A stretch of DNA of 64,000 bases from Cesiribacter sp. SM1. Its GTDB lineage: Bacteria; Bacteroidota; Bacteroidia; Cytophagales; Cyclobacteriaceae. The notes beneath the pieces were generated by a model. That model ran no database searches, was not told the DNA's origin, and saw only the letters and a program-made list of their open reading frames with translations. Location of the stretch: contig NZ_JAHXBU010000044.1 in assembly GCF_020178975.1 (NCBI RefSeq), positions 137,051 through 201,050 on the forward strand, in the 5' to 3' direction. The number at the start of each line of letters is the position of its first letter. The first letter of the stretch is position 1. Shown here in pieces: positions 62,501 to 64,000 of this stretch. The translations under genes were made by a program, and so were the position numbers.

Positions 62501-64000
62501 ATACCAGCAGTAGCTTTTTATCCTGTTGCCGCAGGTAAGTCCTGGACTTTTCTGCAGCCGGGCTTGCCTCTTCCAGTTTCAGAATCACGGCAGCTTCAGC
62601 CACTTTCAACACAAGAGCTGCAACTCTTTTTTCTTCATTATTTTCTGGAATCCAGGGGAAGGAATCTTCAGGAGCATAAAAGAGCTGCGCATCCCAGCGG
62701 CTAAGCTGCGGCAGGCTTTTTGGCTCCCGCAGAGCCGGCAGGAAACGATAATGCAGGCACAGGCAGAGCTTGATCAGTCTTGCTAGTTCCTGCAGTGCAG
62801 CATCAGGCAATACCAGGGTGCCCAACGCACAAACAGGATCATTCTGCTGGCTGCTTCCAGCTAGAGATAGTTTAGGTGGTGCAACAGCCGGATCAACATC
62901 CAGGTAGTTGAGCACTGGCATTAAGGCCTCCAGGCTGGCAGAGATAAAAGGTTCCGGTTTGTTCAAAACTGCATAAACCGGTTGTTTGGTTTTAGTGGCT
63001 TCTGAAGATAGCATTAGCCGGATGCCAGCCCCGCATTGTGCAGGCAAATGCTGTGCTCCCAGCAAAACACTGCCTTCAGGGTTTTGCTGCAACCATTTAT
63101 TTGCAGTAGCCAATGCATCTGTAAGGCTGAAAGCAGTAAAGGTTTCTTTGATCTCAGGAGCATCTTCTGGTGCCAATTTTTGATCACCTATGCTGATTAC
63201 TGCAAGGGGCTTGCCTACACCAGCTTTGTAATACATTTGCTGGTACAGCCCTGATTGAACAGCCGGGGTATTGCCAGGAATTGCCTTAGGAAAATCTGCT
63301 GAAAATGTTCCGTCATACAGGGCTTTATAGAATGCGTCCAGATCAGGAATACCTGGTAGCCGAACATCCATATCCACCACTGCCATGGGGTGTTTGCTGA
63401 TGTCCTGTGTCTGGTACAACGACAGCAACTCTTCGCTAACAGTAAGGGCAATATCACGGGCTTCTACCAATACTTTACCTTCAGGGCTTATGGCGGTGGC
63501 ATTACCCACCACTTTGTGACTGGTTTGGCCCGTTATGCTAAGATGTACCCAGAATGTTTTATTAAATGGCAGGGGTTCATAGATCCTGAAATTGCCCATA
63601 CCCGCGGGCAGGCAGGAGGCTTTCAGGTAGTGAAATGCCCACACCAGGAATCCCTGGCACATGGCATCGGTAGCAAAGGTATTGGAGGTTTGCAGGGGGA
63701 ATTCGCCCTGTGTCTTATAGTTAGGCTCTGGGAGGCGACAGGTGTACCACAGCTGTTGTTCATCCATATGCCACAGTGCTTCCATACCCTGGTAAGCCGG
63801 CCCGTGAAACAGGCATCCTTCTGTGTAAAGCACTTCACGTGTTTTGAGGGGCAGGCTGCCAAAGGTCGGGAGCTCCATGAGGGGCTGCTCAGGCAATGCC
63901 GCCGTTAGCAGAATTTCGCTGCCGTAGTGATAGCGGCGGCGCTCCTGCCCATCGAAGCTCCAGACCTTGCCCTTCAGGCGAATGTATTGTTTATCCTGCT
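59535..64000 (-). CDS. Multidomain lipid/polyketide synthase: dehydratase-like, PfaB-like KS/AT and PfaD enoyl reductase; 5' end beyond window
   Basis: The frame is open through the window edge, at least 1487 residues; numbering starts at the edge. Residues 20-190: hot-dog dehydratase-like end ('[10 protein letters not shown]', '[14 protein letters not shown]' with D near 111). Residues 205-350: degenerate ketosynthase; '[15 protein letters not shown]' stands where the Cys loop (D-T-A-C-S-S) should be, so Phe replaces the catalytic Cys (about 290). Then acyltransferase: '[17 protein letters not shown]' and G-Y-S-M-G-G near 690, like PfaB rather than common type I AT (G-H-S-x-G). A low-complexity linker follows. 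Residues 1040-1480: PfaD-type flavin enoyl reductase ('[17 protein letters not shown]', '[10 protein letters not shown]', '[37 protein letters not shown]'). It probably works on polyunsaturated or related secondary lipid chains. Confidence 0.9.
   Translation of the reverse strand, partial: [1487 protein letters not shown]

Overview
The window looks like chromosome from a member of the Bacteroidetes, probably order Cytophagales. This is inferred from a type IX secretion C-terminal sorting signal (YPNPTSD), many lipoproteins with short lipoboxes, FISUMP, DUF5018, fasciclin and DUF4013 proteins, an outer-membrane beta-barrel family TonB receptor and a LytTR remnant. Genes are loosely packed on both strands. 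I see no rRNA, tRNA, CRISPR array, prophage or intact transposase.

Layout. 0-9.4 kb: mostly minus strand, with an Asp-box protein cut by the left edge and carrying a type IX signal, a lipoprotein, a serine hydrolase, an AraC regulator, a secreted thermonuclease and a PA14-OmpA envelope protein. 9.7-15.3 kb: a small secreted protein, a divergent pair that both end in LamG-like domains (one a DNA-binding transmembrane protein with phased heptamers before its start), and a TonB-type receptor. 15.6-21.9 kb: a PAS-LuxR regulator, an AraC / siderophore-interacting protein / PIB-2 metal ATPase set, and a GAF-SpoIIE phosphatase. 22.3-40 kb: ordinary housekeeping and envelope genes (cytochrome-c dehydrogenase, EEP hydrolase, tandem SRPBCC, fasciclin, degenerate CPBP protein, S41 peptidase, pirin, PPOX, lipoproteins, sugar isomerase plus DUF6807).

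40-49.7 kb is an accessory, rearranged stretch. It has a LytTR stump, an orphan HsdR-N protein, two toxin-antitoxin pairs, a dead third toxin, a serine hydrolase / ECF sigma / membrane protein operon with two 20-base overlaps, and a DUF4013 protein. Between them lie at least four copies of a structured non-coding repeat and broken 3' ends of the neighbouring genes hsdR-N, icmF and yoeB. A 260-base element with inverted ends and three hairpins sits just downstream of icmF.

49.7-57 kb: a fused isobutyryl-CoA mutase (IcmF) and two different patatin-family proteins around a small lipoprotein. 57.4-64 kb: the most interesting genes, a minus-strand lipid or polyketide cluster that runs off the right edge. 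A multidomain protein joins a dehydratase-like end, a PfaB-like degenerate ketosynthase plus acyltransferase, and a PfaD enoyl reductase. It overlaps a phosphopantetheinyl transferase gene, and a UGT-like glycosyltransferase follows. Together they suggest a polyunsaturated or secondary lipid, perhaps glycosylated, made by a synthase with an unusual domain order.
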